A DNA stretch of 64,000 bases from Phycisphaerales bacterium. GTDB lineage: Bacteria > Planctomycetota > Phycisphaerae > Phycisphaerales > UBA1924. Every line of letters begins with the position of its first letter. The stretch's first letter is position 1. Positions 53,194 to 60,942 of the stretch are shown here, piece after piece. The stretch is taken from assembly GCA_020850415.1 (NCBI GenBank), contig JADZER010000059.1, positions 81,283 through 145,282 on the forward strand, given 5' to 3'. A model generated the notes under the pieces. The model was given only the letters and a program-made list of their open reading frames with translations, did not search any database and was not told where the DNA came from. Position numbers and translations under genes: made by a program.

Positions 53194-55121
53194 CCGACCC
53201 CAAAGACCTCACCACCCTCCCCCCCCTCCTCATCCCCCGCCCCGCCCATCTGTCCTTCACCCACTCACCCCCTCACCCACTCACCCACTCACCTCTCCCT
53301 CCTCCCCCCCCTACCACCACCTCCGACCCCTCCCTCCCCCACCCCCACTCCTACCGCCTCACCATCACCCCCACCGCCATCGCCATCGCCCACAACTCCC
53401 CACAAGCCCTCACCCACGCCCACGCCACACTCGCCCAGCTCCGCACCCAATACGCCGACCGCCTCCCCCAACTCGAGATCCTCGACTACCCCGCCATCCC
53501 CACCCGTGGCCTCATGCTCGACATCTCCCGCGACCGCATCCCCACGATGCAGGAGTTCCACAGGCTCATCCCCGAACTCGCCGCCCTCAAGCTCAACCAC
53601 CTCCAGCTCTACACCGAGCACACCTTTGCCTACACCGGCCACGAACAAGTCTGGCAGGGCTGGAACCCCATCACCCCCGCCGAACTACTCGAACTCCAGA
53701 CCCTCTGCGCCGCACACGCCATCGACCTCGTCCCCAACCAGAACTGCTTCGGCCACCTCACCCACTGGCTCAAACACCCCCGCTACGCCCCCCTCGCCGA
53801 GACCCACGCCGACTGGATCTTCGACCGCTTCAAACGCTCCGGCCCCTTCAGCCTCTGCCCTAGCGACCCCGGCTCCATCGCCCTCGTCCGCGACCTGCTG
53901 GACCAACTGCTCCCACTCTTCCCCTCCTTCTCTTCTACGGGGCGGGGCACTGTGGGCCCCCTCTCCCTCTCCAACGCTCATACCTCCGGAGACGCGGCCA
54001 TTCCAACCAGCGGCTCCATGGTCAACATCGGCTGCGACGAAACCTACGACATCGGCCAAGGCCGAAGCAAAGACCAAGTCGCCCACCGCGGCAAAGCCGA
54101 TGTCTACTTCGACTTCCTCGACCAGGTCTTCGACGCCGTCCGCACCCACCACAAGCGCCCCATGTTCTGGGCCGATGTTGCTCTCAACCACCCCGACCAC
54201 ATCCACCGCATCGCGGGCGACGCCATCGCCCTCGCCTGGGGCTACGAAGCCGACACCGACTTCGACCGGTGGTGCAACATCCTGTGCAGCGCAGGCAAGA
54301 CCACCTGGGTCTGCCCCGGCACCAGCTCCTGGCGTTCCATCACCGGCCGCACCTCAGTCCGCCGCGCGAACTGCAAGAACGCCGCCGACGCCGCCGCCAA
54401 GCACAACCTCCCCGGCTACCTCATCACCGACTGGGGCGACGCCGGCCACCACCAGACCTGGCCCATCGCCCTCCTCGCCATCGCCGAAGCCGCCGACATG
54501 GCCTGGAACGCCGGCCGCGAGCCCCAGGTCTCTGCTCCCCCTCCGCAACGCGGAGGGGGACAGGAGCCCGCCACAGGCGGGCTCCAGGGGGAGGTGCGTC
54601 CCAGCATCGCCGCCGCCATCTCCCTCCACTGCTTCCAAGACCGCACCCTCACCCTCGCCTCCTGGCTCGCCGACCTCGGCGACATCGACGCAGACCTCCG
54701 CCCCCGCGCCGGCCGCGCCTGGTTCGAAGGCAATGGCCAGCCCCTCCACAACGCCTCCGCCCACTTCGCCGACCTCGCCGAACCCTGGCACTCCGACGCG
54801 ATGGATCTCACTGCCGCCGACTTCGAACCGCTCGTGGCCGATCTCCAGCATGCCCGCCGGTCACTCCCCGTGGACGCACTCCCCGTGCTGGTAGCACTCG
54901 AGCTCACCCACACAGTCAACCTGGCTGAACTAGCCGCCCGCCGCGCCATCGCCCGGCGAACCAACCGCGCTCCCGCCGATCTCAGGCCCCACGCCGCCCA
55001 TGTCTGGACCGCGCACTGTTCGCTCTGGCCGGCACGCTCGCGTCCCGGGCTCGGCTTCGAAGATTCGCTGGTGCTCTTGCAGCGACTCATCGACGAGCTA
55101 GGGGAGCCCGATCGCCGCTGA
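53190..55121 (+). CDS. GH20 beta-N-acetylhexosaminidase-like protein, with three in-frame repeat inserts
   Basis: This is a 643-residue protein. The core matches GH20: RGLMLDISRDRIPTMQEFHR near residue 104, LKLNHLQLYTEHTFAYTGHE, VPNQNCFGHLTHWL, the active-site pair in MVNIGCDETYD (substrate-assisted Asp-Glu) and AWGYEADTDFDRWC. No signal peptide is seen. Unusual segments interrupt it: residues ~22-37 (FTHSPPHPLTHSP; repeat D), ~248-262 (repeat A) and ~449-471 (repeat B), all in frame. Its start overlaps the symporter stop (ATGA). The inserts lie in surface-loop positions and may not destroy activity, but this is untested. Confidence 0.85.
   Translation: MTDPKDLTTLPPLLIPRPAHLSFTHSPPHPLTHSPLPPPPPTTTSDPSLPHPHSYRLTITPTAIAIAHNSPQALTHAHATLAQLRTQYADRLPQLEILDYPAIPTRGLMLDISRDRIPTMQEFHRLIPELAALKLNHLQLYTEHTFAYTGHEQVWQGWNPITPAELLELQTLCAAHAIDLVPNQNCFGHLTHWLKHPRYAPLAETHADWIFDRFKRSGPFSLCPSDPGSIALVRDLLDQLLPLFPSFSSTGRGTVGPLSLSNAHTSGDAAIPTSGSMVNIGCDETYDIGQGRSKDQVAHRGKADVYFDFLDQVFDAVRTHHKRPMFWADVALNHPDHIHRIAGDAIALAWGYEADTDFDRWCNILCSAGKTTWVCPGTSSWRSITGRTSVRRANCKNAADAAAKHNLPGYLITDWGDAGHHQTWPIALLAIAEAADMAWNAGREPQVSAPPPQRGGGQEPATGGLQGEVRPSIAAAISLHCFQDRTLTLASWLADLGDIDADLRPRAGRAWFEGNGQPLHNASAHFADLAEPWHSDAMDLTAADFEPLVADLQHARRSLPVDALPVLVALELTHTVNLAELAARRAIARRTNRAPADLRPHAAHVWTAHCSLWPARSRPGLGFEDSLVLLQRLIDELGEPDRR
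53255..53298 (+). repeat. Repeat family D, copy 1 (CACCC/CTCAC tract)
   Basis: CTCACCCACTCACC-type units (TCACCCACTCACCCCCTCAC). The same tract recurs at 63873-63908, also in frame and giving a similar SPPHPLTQSP peptide. Confidence 0.7.
53933..53974 (+). repeat. Repeat family A, copy inside the GH20 gene
   Basis: CGGGGCGGGGCACTGTGGGC followed by a C/T tract. It matches 50181-50226 and 57189-57237. Confidence 0.7.
54536..54602 (+). repeat. Repeat family B, copy inside the GH20 gene
   Basis: A perfect hairpin CCCCCTCCGC/GCGGAGGGGG with a 3-base loop, then a spacer and GGGGGAGGTGCGTCC. The same hairpin and end occur at 58911-58976 after guaA. Confidence 0.75.
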
Positions 55122-55124
55122 GCC

Positions 55125-55967
55125 TCAGAACAGCCTGAACGCGTAGAAGATCGCCGTGAAAACCAGGTCCGCGATGATGATCGCCACCACGCACTGCACC
55201 ACCGTCCGCGTCGTCGCGTTCCCCACGCCCGCCGCCCCGCCCGTCACCTTCAGCCCGTTCGTGCAGCTGATCAACCCGATCAGCATCCCGAAGATCGTCG
55301 CCTTCCCGATCCCCGTCGCGAAGTCCACGAAGCTCACCTGGGCAAGCAGGTTGTCCATGAACAACTGACCCGGCACACCCAGGATCGTCACCGCCACGCC
55401 CATCGCGCACGCGATCGCCACCAGATCGCTCAGCACACCCAGCACCGTCATGCTCAGGATCGTCGCCGACACCCGCGGCACCACCAGATACCGCACCGGG
55501 TTCAGCGCGTGCGCCTCCAGCGCCTCGATCTCCTCGCTCACCACCATCGTCCCCAGCTCCGCCGCGATCGACGCCCCCGCAAACCCCGTCAGCACGATCG
55601 CCCCGATCAGAGGGCCAAGCTCACGCAGCACCGCCACCCCCACGATGTTCGCCACCAGGTCCCGCGACCCGAACTGGTCCAGCGGCGGCGCGAGCTGCAA
55701 CGCCAGGATCAGCCCCACGCACCCCGACACCAGCGACACGATGAAGATCGACCGGACCCCCACCCGGATGATCTGCATGATGATCGACGGCACCCCGCGC
55801 CGTGCGCGCTTCACCGTCAACCCCTTGCCCAACCACCCGAGCGTCTCCAGTCCCAGGTTCACCGCGTGCCCCGCGTGGTCCAGCGTCCCGAGGAACATCG
55901 CCCCCAGACGCTCCACCGGCCTCAGCAGGCCGATCCCGCGCCGGGCTTGCTCGTGCTGCATGCTCAT
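55125..55967 (-). CDS. MlaE-family ABC transporter permease
   Basis: This 280-residue protein has the MlaE pattern: RVGVRSIFIVSLVSGCVGLI, NIVGVAVLRELGPLIGAIVL, TGFAGASIAAELGTMVVSEE, IEALEAHALNPVRYLVVPRV, and six to seven hydrophobic segments. MlaE permeases move phospholipids or other lipids across the inner membrane in gram-negative cells. It is the last gene of a minus-strand operon after STAS (28-base gap), kinase-like and lipoprotein genes. GGGAGG precedes the ATG. No mlaF ATPase or mlaD gene is adjacent. The GH20 gene ends convergently 3 bases away. Confidence 0.88.
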   Translation of the reverse strand: MSMQHEQARRGIGLLRPVERLGAMFLGTLDHAGHAVNLGLETLGWLGKGLTVKRARRGVPSIIMQIIRVGVRSIFIVSLVSGCVGLILALQLAPPLDQFGSRDLVANIVGVAVLRELGPLIGAIVLTGFAGASIAAELGTMVVSEEIEALEAHALNPVRYLVVPRVSATILSMTVLGVLSDLVAIACAMGVAVTILGVPGQLFMDNLLAQVSFVDFATGIGKATIFGMLIGLISCTNGLKVTGGAAGVGNATTRTVVQCVVAIIIADLVFTAIFYAFRLF

Positions 55968-55996
55968 CGCTCAGTGCCTCCCCGCCACGCCCGCGC

Positions 55997-56344
55997 TCAC
56001 ACGCCCCCCACCGCGTCGGACACCGTCGGCACGATCTTGAAGAAGTGGTGCAGCCGCGCGATCTCGAAGATCGCCAGCACCTTCGGGTTCAGACCGCACA
56101 GCACCAGTCCAACACCAAGCCCCCGCGCGTTCCGCATCGCCTCCACCAGCGTCGCCAACCCAGAGCTGTCCATGTACTCGACCTCCGCCATGTCGATCAC
56201 CACCTGCTTGGGCTTGCCCTGCTGCGCGATCCGAACATGCTCCCGGAACGACGGCGCACGGCTCATGTCCACATCGCCACGAGGCGACAGAATCGTCGAT
56301 CCGCCGCGGCTCTCCACCTGTACCTGCAAACTCGAGTCCTGCAT
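55997..56344 (-). CDS. STAS-domain protein (anti-sigma factor antagonist or MlaB-like)
   Basis: This 115-residue protein is a SpoIIAA-like STAS domain: TILSPRGDVDMSRAPSFREH, VVIDMAEVEYMDSSGLATLV (the DSSG site, with the phospho-acceptor Ser), then LGVGLVLCGLNPKVLAIFEI. Either it is phosphorylated by the neighbouring kinase-like protein in a partner-switching pathway, or it serves as an MlaB-like regulator of the MlaE system. The adjacent kinase gene favours the first; the adjacent permease favours the second. GAGGGGAG precedes the ATG. Five bases separate it from the kinase-like gene. Confidence 0.85.
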   Translation of the reverse strand: MQDSSLQVQVESRGGSTILSPRGDVDMSRAPSFREHVRIAQQGKPKQVVIDMAEVEYMDSSGLATLVEAMRNARGLGVGLVLCGLNPKVLAIFEIARLHHFFKIVPTVSDAVGGV

Positions 56345-56349
56345 CGGCC

Positions 56350-56802
56350 CTACTCCCCTCGCCCAGCGCCCGCCGGCGCCCGCTTGGTCATCGTCAGCCG
56401 CATCCCCTTCGGCGATCGCTTCTGGTAACACACCTCGTCCATCACCTCGCGGATGATGTGCAGCCCCAGCCCCCCCGGCCGCGGGTCGTCCAGATCCCGC
56501 CCGCAAAGCTCGGACTCCTCCACCTGCCGCGCCTCGTCCTCAATCTCGATCCGAAGCCCCCGACCGCACGCCCCGTTCTCCTCCCGCGGCCAGAGACTCA
56601 GCCAGATCGGCCTATCCGCCGCCCGACCGTACCCGTGCCGGATCACATTCGCCAGCGCCTCATCCACCGCCAACGCCACCTGCGAGCACGCGTGCTCGTC
56701 AAACCCGATCCGCTGCGCCACACCCACCACCAACTGCCGCACACCCGCCAACAGGCAAGGGTCGCTCAGCATCTCCACCTTGATGTGCGGTTTCTCACCC
56801 AT
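56350..56802 (-). CDS. RsbW/SpoIIAB-like ATP-binding anti-sigma kinase
   Basis: This is a 150-residue HATPase-c domain protein. N-box: [19 protein letters not shown]-box: [20 protein letters not shown]. The end [16 protein letters not shown] is typical. Such kinases phosphorylate STAS antagonists and bind sigma factors. GAGG lies seven bases before the ATG. The first 8 bases overlap the last 8 of the lipoprotein gene, and the STAS gene begins 5 bases after its stop. No PP2C phosphatase or sigma factor gene is seen. Confidence 0.85.
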   Translation of the reverse strand: MGEKPHIKVEMLSDPCLLAGVRQLVVGVAQRIGFDEHACSQVALAVDEALANVIRHGYGRAADRPIWLSLWPREENGACGRGLRIEIEDEARQVEESELCGRDLDDPRPGGLGLHIIREVMDEVCYQKRSPKGMRLTMTKRAPAGAGRGE

Positions 56803-57160
56803 CGGAAGCCTCACCAGCGGAAACCCCCGCCGGCCCGACCCCTCCATCGGCTCGCGCCCGCTCCCACTCCACCCAACGCCCGATAGCCGCCCCGCGTTCG
56901 CCCTCCCCCGCCGCGTGCTCATACCCCAGCGTCTCCCCCGTCAGCCGCTCCAAGCTCCGGATCGCCACCAGCCGGGTCGCAGGGTCGTCCGAGTCCAAAA
57001 GCCCGATCAGCGCCGGGATCGCCCCCACATCCCCCCGGTCCGCGGCCTCCCCCGCCGCCTCCATCCGAGCCGCCGGCTCCGGCGAGTCAAACCCCTGGGG
57101 AATGGGTGTACAGCCCCCCACCAACACCACACCCCCGACCCACAGACAGCGAACGGTCAT
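56795..57160 (-). CDS. HEAT-repeat lipoprotein of unknown function
   Basis: This 121-residue protein has a signal with lipobox VVLVGGC near residue 16. A HEAT-type pair of helices follows ([40 protein letters not shown]). It may bind a protein or DNA partner at the outer face of the inner membrane. The ATG at 57160 is preferred because an upstream reading passes into repeat A. TACGAT (minus strand, 57173-57178) lies 12 bases before the ATG. It is the first gene of the four-gene operon leading to mlaE. Confidence 0.7.
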   Translation of the reverse strand: MTVRCLWVGGVVLVGGCTPIPQGFDSPEPAARMEAAGEAADRGDVGAIPALIGLLDSDDPATRLVAIRSLERLTGETLGYEHAAGEGERGAAIGRWVEWERARADGGVGPAGVSAGEASDG

Positions 57161-57188
57161 TGCCACACCCGGATCGTACCGCCTCTCC

Positions 57189-57237
57189 ACCCTTCGGGGC
57201 GGGGCACTCTGGGCCCCCTCCCCTTCTCCAAGCCTCA
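57189..57237. repeat. Repeat family A, intergenic copy
   Basis: CGGGGCGGGGCACTCTGGGC and C/T tract, between the divergent lipoprotein gene and guaA. It matches the copies inside cinA and the GH20 gene. Confidence 0.7.
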
Positions 57238-57319
57238 ACCGCGCAACACGCGCCCCTCGGCTGCTACCCCGCTATCCTCTCCATTCCCCCCATCGCACCC
57301 CCCCGGAGGAATCGGCCGC

Positions 57320-58891
57320 ATGCAACTGCCGCACGATGAGGTCATCCCGATCCTCGACTTCGGTTCCCAGACCGCCCAGCTCATCGCCCGCCGCGTCCGC
57401 GAGGCCGGCGCCTTCTCCATCCTCCTCCCCCCCGACACCCCCATCGACAAACTCCGCGCCCTCAACCCCAAGGGGCTCATCCTCTCCGGCGGTCCCTCCT
57501 CCGTCTACGAGCCCGGGGCCCCAACCTGCGACCCCGACCTCCTCACCCTCGGCGTCCCCGTCCTCGGCATCTGCTACGGCATGCAGCTCGCCGGCCGCAT
57601 GCTCGGCGCACGCATCGACCGCGCCAACCACCGAGAGTTCGGCCGCGCCAACCTCCACATCGCCGACCGCTCCGACCTGTTGAGCGCCATCCCCGAGAAC
57701 ACCACCGTCTGGATGTCCCACGGCGACCAGGTCCAGGCCCTCGAAGCCGCCGGACTCGAGACCCTCGCCTCCACGCCCACCTGCCCCCACGCCGCCGTCC
57801 GATCCACCAACCCCGCCGTCCCCTTCTACGGCGTCCAGTTCCACCCCGAGGTCACCCACACACCCCACGGCGTCGACATCCTCCAGAACTTCCTCTACCG
57901 AATCTGCCACTGCAAGGGCACCTGGCGCATGGCCGACTACGCCGACACTGCACGCCGCCGCCTCCGCGAACAGGTCGGCGACGGACACATCATCTGCGGC
58001 CTCTCCGGAGGCGTCGATTCCTCCGTCGCCGCCGCCCTCATCCACAAGGCCCTCCCCGATCAGCTCACCTGCGTCTTCGTTGACACCGGCATGCTCCGCA
58101 AGAACGAGCGCCAGCTCGTCGAGACCACCTTCCGCGACCACTTCCACATCGACCTCCGCGTCGTCGATGCCGAGACCGAGTTCCTCGCCGACCTCGCCGG
58201 CATCACCGACCCCCAGGAGAAGCGCCGCCGCATCGGCCACCGCTTCATCGACTGCTTCAACCAGCAGGCCGCCCTCATCGCCGCCGAGGGCAAGCACGCC
58301 AGGTTCCTCGCCCAGGGAACCCTCTACCCCGATGTCATCGAGTCCGGCCACTCCGTCGGCGGCAAGTCCGCCGGCATCAAGCTCCACCACAATGTCGGCG
58401 GCCTGCCCAAGGACCTCGCCTTCGAGCTCGTCGAGCCCCTCCGCGACCTGTTCAAAGACGAAGTCCGCAAGCTCGGCGAGGTCCTCGGCCTCCCCGAGCA
58501 GATCATCTGGCGCCACCCCTTCCCCGGCCCGGGCCTCGCCGTCCGCATCCTCGGCGAGGTCACCAAGCCCAAGCTCGACCTGCTCCGCGACTGCGACGAG
58601 ATCCTCCTCGAAGAGATCGTCGCCGCAGGCCTCTACCGCAAGACCAGCCAGGTCTTCGCCGTCCTCCTCCCCGTCCAGTCCGTCGGCGTCATGGGCGACG
58701 GCCGCACCTACGAGTCCGTCGTCGCCATCCGCGCCGTCGAAACCCAGGACTTCATGACCGCCGACTGGGCCCGCATCCCCTTCAACATCCTCGCCCAGAT
58801 CTCCAGCCGCATCATCAACGAAGTCCGCGGCGTCAACCGGGTCGTCTACGACATCTCCAGCAAACCCCCCGCCACCATCGAGTGGGAGTGA
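57320..58891 (+). CDS. guaA: GMP synthase (glutamine-hydrolysing)
   Basis: This enzyme makes GMP from XMP, glutamine and ATP. The 523-residue protein has the class I amidotransferase domain ([17 protein letters not shown], then the nucleophile Cys in [11 protein letters not shown] near residue 84, and [12 protein letters not shown]). The ATP pyrophosphatase domain ([14 protein letters not shown] near residue 228) and the C-terminal dimerisation domain ([29 protein letters not shown] end) follow. Length is standard. GGAGGA at 57305-57310 precedes the ATG, with TATCCT further upstream. A repeat B hairpin 19 bases past the stop could work as its terminator. Confidence 0.97.
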   Translation: MQLPHDEVIPILDFGSQTAQLIARRVREAGAFSILLPPDTPIDKLRALNPKGLILSGGPSSVYEPGAPTCDPDLLTLGVPVLGICYGMQLAGRMLGARIDRANHREFGRANLHIADRSDLLSAIPENTTVWMSHGDQVQALEAAGLETLASTPTCPHAAVRSTNPAVPFYGVQFHPEVTHTPHGVDILQNFLYRICHCKGTWRMADYADTARRRLREQVGDGHIICGLSGGVDSSVAAALIHKALPDQLTCVFVDTGMLRKNERQLVETTFRDHFHIDLRVVDAETEFLADLAGITDPQEKRRRIGHRFIDCFNQQAALIAAEGKHARFLAQGTLYPDVIESGHSVGGKSAGIKLHHNVGGLPKDLAFELVEPLRDLFKDEVRKLGEVLGLPEQIIWRHPFPGPGLAVRILGEVTKPKLDLLRDCDEILLEEIVAAGLYRKTSQVFAVLLPVQSVGVMGDGRTYESVVAIRAVETQDFMTADWARIPFNILAQISSRIINEVRGVNRVVYDISSKPPATIEWE

Positions 58892-58910
58892 TCCCGGTTC
58901 CCCCACCAGG

Positions 58911-58976
58911 TCCCCCTCCGCGTCGCGGAGGGGGTGGCTGAAGCGCAGCGACAGCCGGGGGAGGTGCGTCCCCCTG
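58911..58976 (+). repeat. Repeat family B, intergenic copy after guaA
   Basis: A hairpin CCCCCTCCGC/GCGGAGGGGG with 3-base loop, then GGGGGAGGTGCGTCC, as in 54536-54602. It might also act as the guaA terminator. Confidence 0.75.
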
Positions 58977-58982
58977 CCCGGG

Positions 58983-59066
58983 GCGCCAGGGTCTGAGCGA
59001 CGCCAGGAGCGAAGGCCCTGAGACCGGGTGCCGGGGTCTGAGCCACGCCAGGAGGGAAGGCCCCGC
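58983..59066 (+). repeat. Two-unit 45-bp tandem repeat
   Basis: GTCTGAGCGACGCCAGGAGC in the first unit recurs as GTCTGAGCCACGCCAGGAGG 45 bases later, followed by AAGGCCC in both. Confidence 0.65.
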
Positions 59067-59164
59067 TGCCTCCCACGCCAGCGGCGTGACACAGCCGAAG
59101 CCCAGGGCACCGCCCTGGGTGAGCCAGTGCGCCACAGACATCCAAGCCCTGAAAGGGCGCCACA

Positions 59165-59273
59165 CCCCGCAGCCCGCAGGGCTGCCATTCAATAGCCGGG
59201 GCGTGGAGAACGCGCAGCGGGCGACACCCCCGGGGCCCGACCCCCGCATCCCCGGGACCCCGGCGGGGTCCGC
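59165..59273 (+). repeat. 109-bp direct repeat, copy 1
   Basis: Same as 60625-60733 in the same orientation with three mismatches over 109 bases; the copies are 1460 bases apart. It contains CAATAGCCGGGGCGTGGAGA and, on the minus strand, encodes PLRVLHAPAIE-like peptides. Confidence 0.9.
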
Positions 59274-59361
59274 CTACCGCCCACCCCGCCCTCGCACCCC
59301 GATACCCGCCCCGACTTGCCGCCGGCCCCGCCCCGGTCGCCGCACGGGCGGCCACGGAGAC

Positions 59362-59399
59362 TCACCGCCGAGCACGCCGAGAGCGCGGAGGAAGGCAGG
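59362..59399 (-). repeat. AEHAENAEE-type module, further copy
   Basis: CACCGCCGAGCACGCCGAGA, the reverse complement of the ends of R1 and R2 (about 5493-5527 and 6319-6353). Confidence 0.6.
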
Positions 59400-59596
59400 A
59401 AAGGCGAGTCACCACCGAGACCCAGCGCCCATAGAGGGGTTCAGCCTGTGCCACGGGCGGCTCGCCCGCCCGTGCGGAGCGGGCATCGGATCAGCGCTGG
59501 CGGACAAGCCGCAAGTAGCGCAACCAGAGCTCGCCGGTGACGCCCGCCCACCCCGCCCGTGGGCATGGCATCAGTCCCGGTCCCGCCCTCCTCCTT

Positions 59597-60102
59597 TCAA
59601 TCGAAGCGCAGTGACTCATCACGGAAGACAGCCCACTTCCCATCAAGCGAGTTGTATTGGGTCCATTGGATGCCGTGATATCCTGGATCATTCACGAATC
59701 GCGAACGGACACTTAAGTAGTATTCACTGCCGTGATCGCTCAGCACACCAAGGCGCCACTGATGATCACCCACCGTCGGCGGTTCGATGGCCGGCAGATA
59801 GCTTGGCACCAATGCGTCGAGCGAGGGGGGCAGTTCGCCGCCATTCGCCCTTCTGTAGCGGTCTACCGCCGCAACGATGCCATCGCCAATACGATGCGAG
59901 TCCGCCAGAGCGCGATCCGACCAATCCTCCCCGAATCCAATGGATGCCGTGATGGGTCCTTGGACGAGGCCGGCACATCCCAAGATGTGCACGCCGCCCC
60001 GATGGCGGCCAGGAGGAGAAGCCCGGCAGCCGGCGCGATGGCCCACAGTAGCCTCGTTCGCGGCCTGCGTCTGCCTGCTGTTGCCGGCGGACATTTACTC
60101 AC
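59597..60102 (-). pseudogene. Small membrane-anchored or lipoprotein-like gene with a frameshift
   Basis: Reading from the GTG at 60102 gives a start, a hydrophobic helix (LLWAIAPAAGLLLLAAIGA) and then decays in that frame. A second frame that begins near 60094 is poor at first, but from ~59990 continues as a plausible protein (GFGEDWSDRALADSHRIGDG, then ELPPSLDALVPSYLPAI and WAVFRDESLRFD). Joining the two needs a one-base change near the GGGG run at 59997-60000 (C-run on the + strand). The GTG overlaps the stop of the upstream dockerin relic, as in a former operon. It is either a pseudogene or a sequencing error. Confidence 0.5.
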
Positions 60103-60197
60103 TGCTGGCCCTCAACGATCAAGACAACATCGATCAGATCAGAGGAATCAACGAGCCCGTTAGCATTGAGATCGCCCGTGGCGAAGCCAGTGCCCAA
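60099..60197 (-). pseudogene. C-terminal stump of a dockerin-bearing gene
   Basis: The minus strand reads GTGFATGDLNANGLVDSSDL and ends VVLIVEGQQ stop. This is a dockerin-type calcium loop and helix. The body is missing because the IS3 remnant begins exactly upstream. The stop codon overlaps the GTG of the next gene. Confidence 0.55.
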
Positions 60198-60525
60198 TGA
60201 ACTTGCCCACCTCCGATGGACACGGTGAGTATATCAGCGGCGGCCCGCCTCGAACTGCTCGGGGCTGAGATAGCCGAGGCTGCTGTGAATCCTCTGGCGG
60301 TTGTAGAACACCTCGATGTACTCGAAGATCCCCGCCCGTGCCTCCGCGCGGGTCGAGAACTCACCGTTGCCCATCATCTCCTTCTTCAGCGTCGCCCAGA
60401 AGCTCTCCTTCGGGGCGTTGTCGTAGCAGTCGCCCGCGCGGCTCATGCTCGCCACCATCCCCGACGACTCCAGCGCCGCACGGTACTCGGCGCAGCAGTA
60501 CTGCACGCCGCGGACCTCCTGACGC
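60198..60525 (-). mobile_element. IS3-family transposase remnant
   Basis: The last ~92 residues of an OrfB-type transposase: RGVQYCCAEYRAALESSGM, then GDCYDNAPKESFWATLKKEM and NRQRIHSSLGYLSPEQFEAG. This includes the DNAPKESF region and YNRQRIHSSLGYLSP typical of IS3-family integrases. The stop is at 60234. A terminal-repeat-like TGAACTTGCCCACC begins at 60198. The 5' part, including the first catalytic Asp residues, is absent, so it is inactive. Confidence 0.8.
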
Positions 60526-60624
60526 TCCTCAATCTCGACACCCGCCGGGCCCAGGCGGGATAGGCCAACCTCCCACGGATCGCCTCTCCCCCCCAGCCCT
60601 CGGCAACGCCCGCCCGCGCTCCCC

Positions 60625-60733
60625 CCCCGCAGCCCGGAGGGCTGCCCTTCAATAGCCGGGGCGTGGAGAACGCGCAGCGGGCGACACCCCCGGGGCCCGA
60701 CCCCCGCATCCCCGGGACCCCGGCGAGGTCCGC
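60625..60733 (+). repeat. 109-bp direct repeat, copy 2
   Basis: See 59165-59273. The pair brackets the frameshifted gene, the dockerin relic and the IS3 remnant. Confidence 0.9.
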
Positions 60734-60829
60734 GGATCAGACACCCCGCCATCGCGCCTCGACACCTGCCACGCCAGCGCCGAGAGCCGTCGACCCCGCC
60801 TCGGTCGCCGGGCAGGCGGCGCTGGACAT

Positions 60830-60861
60830 TGACCGCCGAGCTCGCCGAGTACGAGGAGGAA
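60830..60861 (-). repeat. AEHAENAEE-type module, diverged copy
   Basis: GACCGCCGAGCTCGCCGAGT resembles the R1/R2 end (inverted) and the copy at 59362. Confidence 0.5.
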
Positions 60862-60942
60862 TATCACTCATGACCACCCAAAGCTGTGGCCATGGCACCC
60901 GGCATAGGATGCTCCGACTGCTGTCCAGAACAGGGGCAAGCT

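Larger units (their letters stand above)
58892..59596. other. Repeat-rich, gene-free stretch after guaA
   Basis: No gene is supported. It holds repeat family B (58911-58976), a two-unit 45-bp tandem repeat, a 109-bp direct repeat shared with 60625-60733, and the AEHAENAEE-type module. All long ORFs here follow repeat structure, not protein families. Confidence 0.6.
60526..60942. other. Gene-free stretch between the IS3 remnant and the DUF6414-like gene
   Basis: No gene is seen. It holds the second 109-bp repeat (60625-60733) and one AEHAENAEE-like module (60830-60861). Confidence 0.6.

Noticed and set aside
53190..55121. GH20 gene as a pseudogene because of repeat inserts
   Set aside because: The frame stays open throughout, catalytic Asp-Glu is intact and start coupling to the symporter is kept.
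59165..60733. CRISPR array or composite transposon ends
   Set aside because: Only two repeat copies 1460 bases apart, no regularly spaced short repeats, and no intact transposase.
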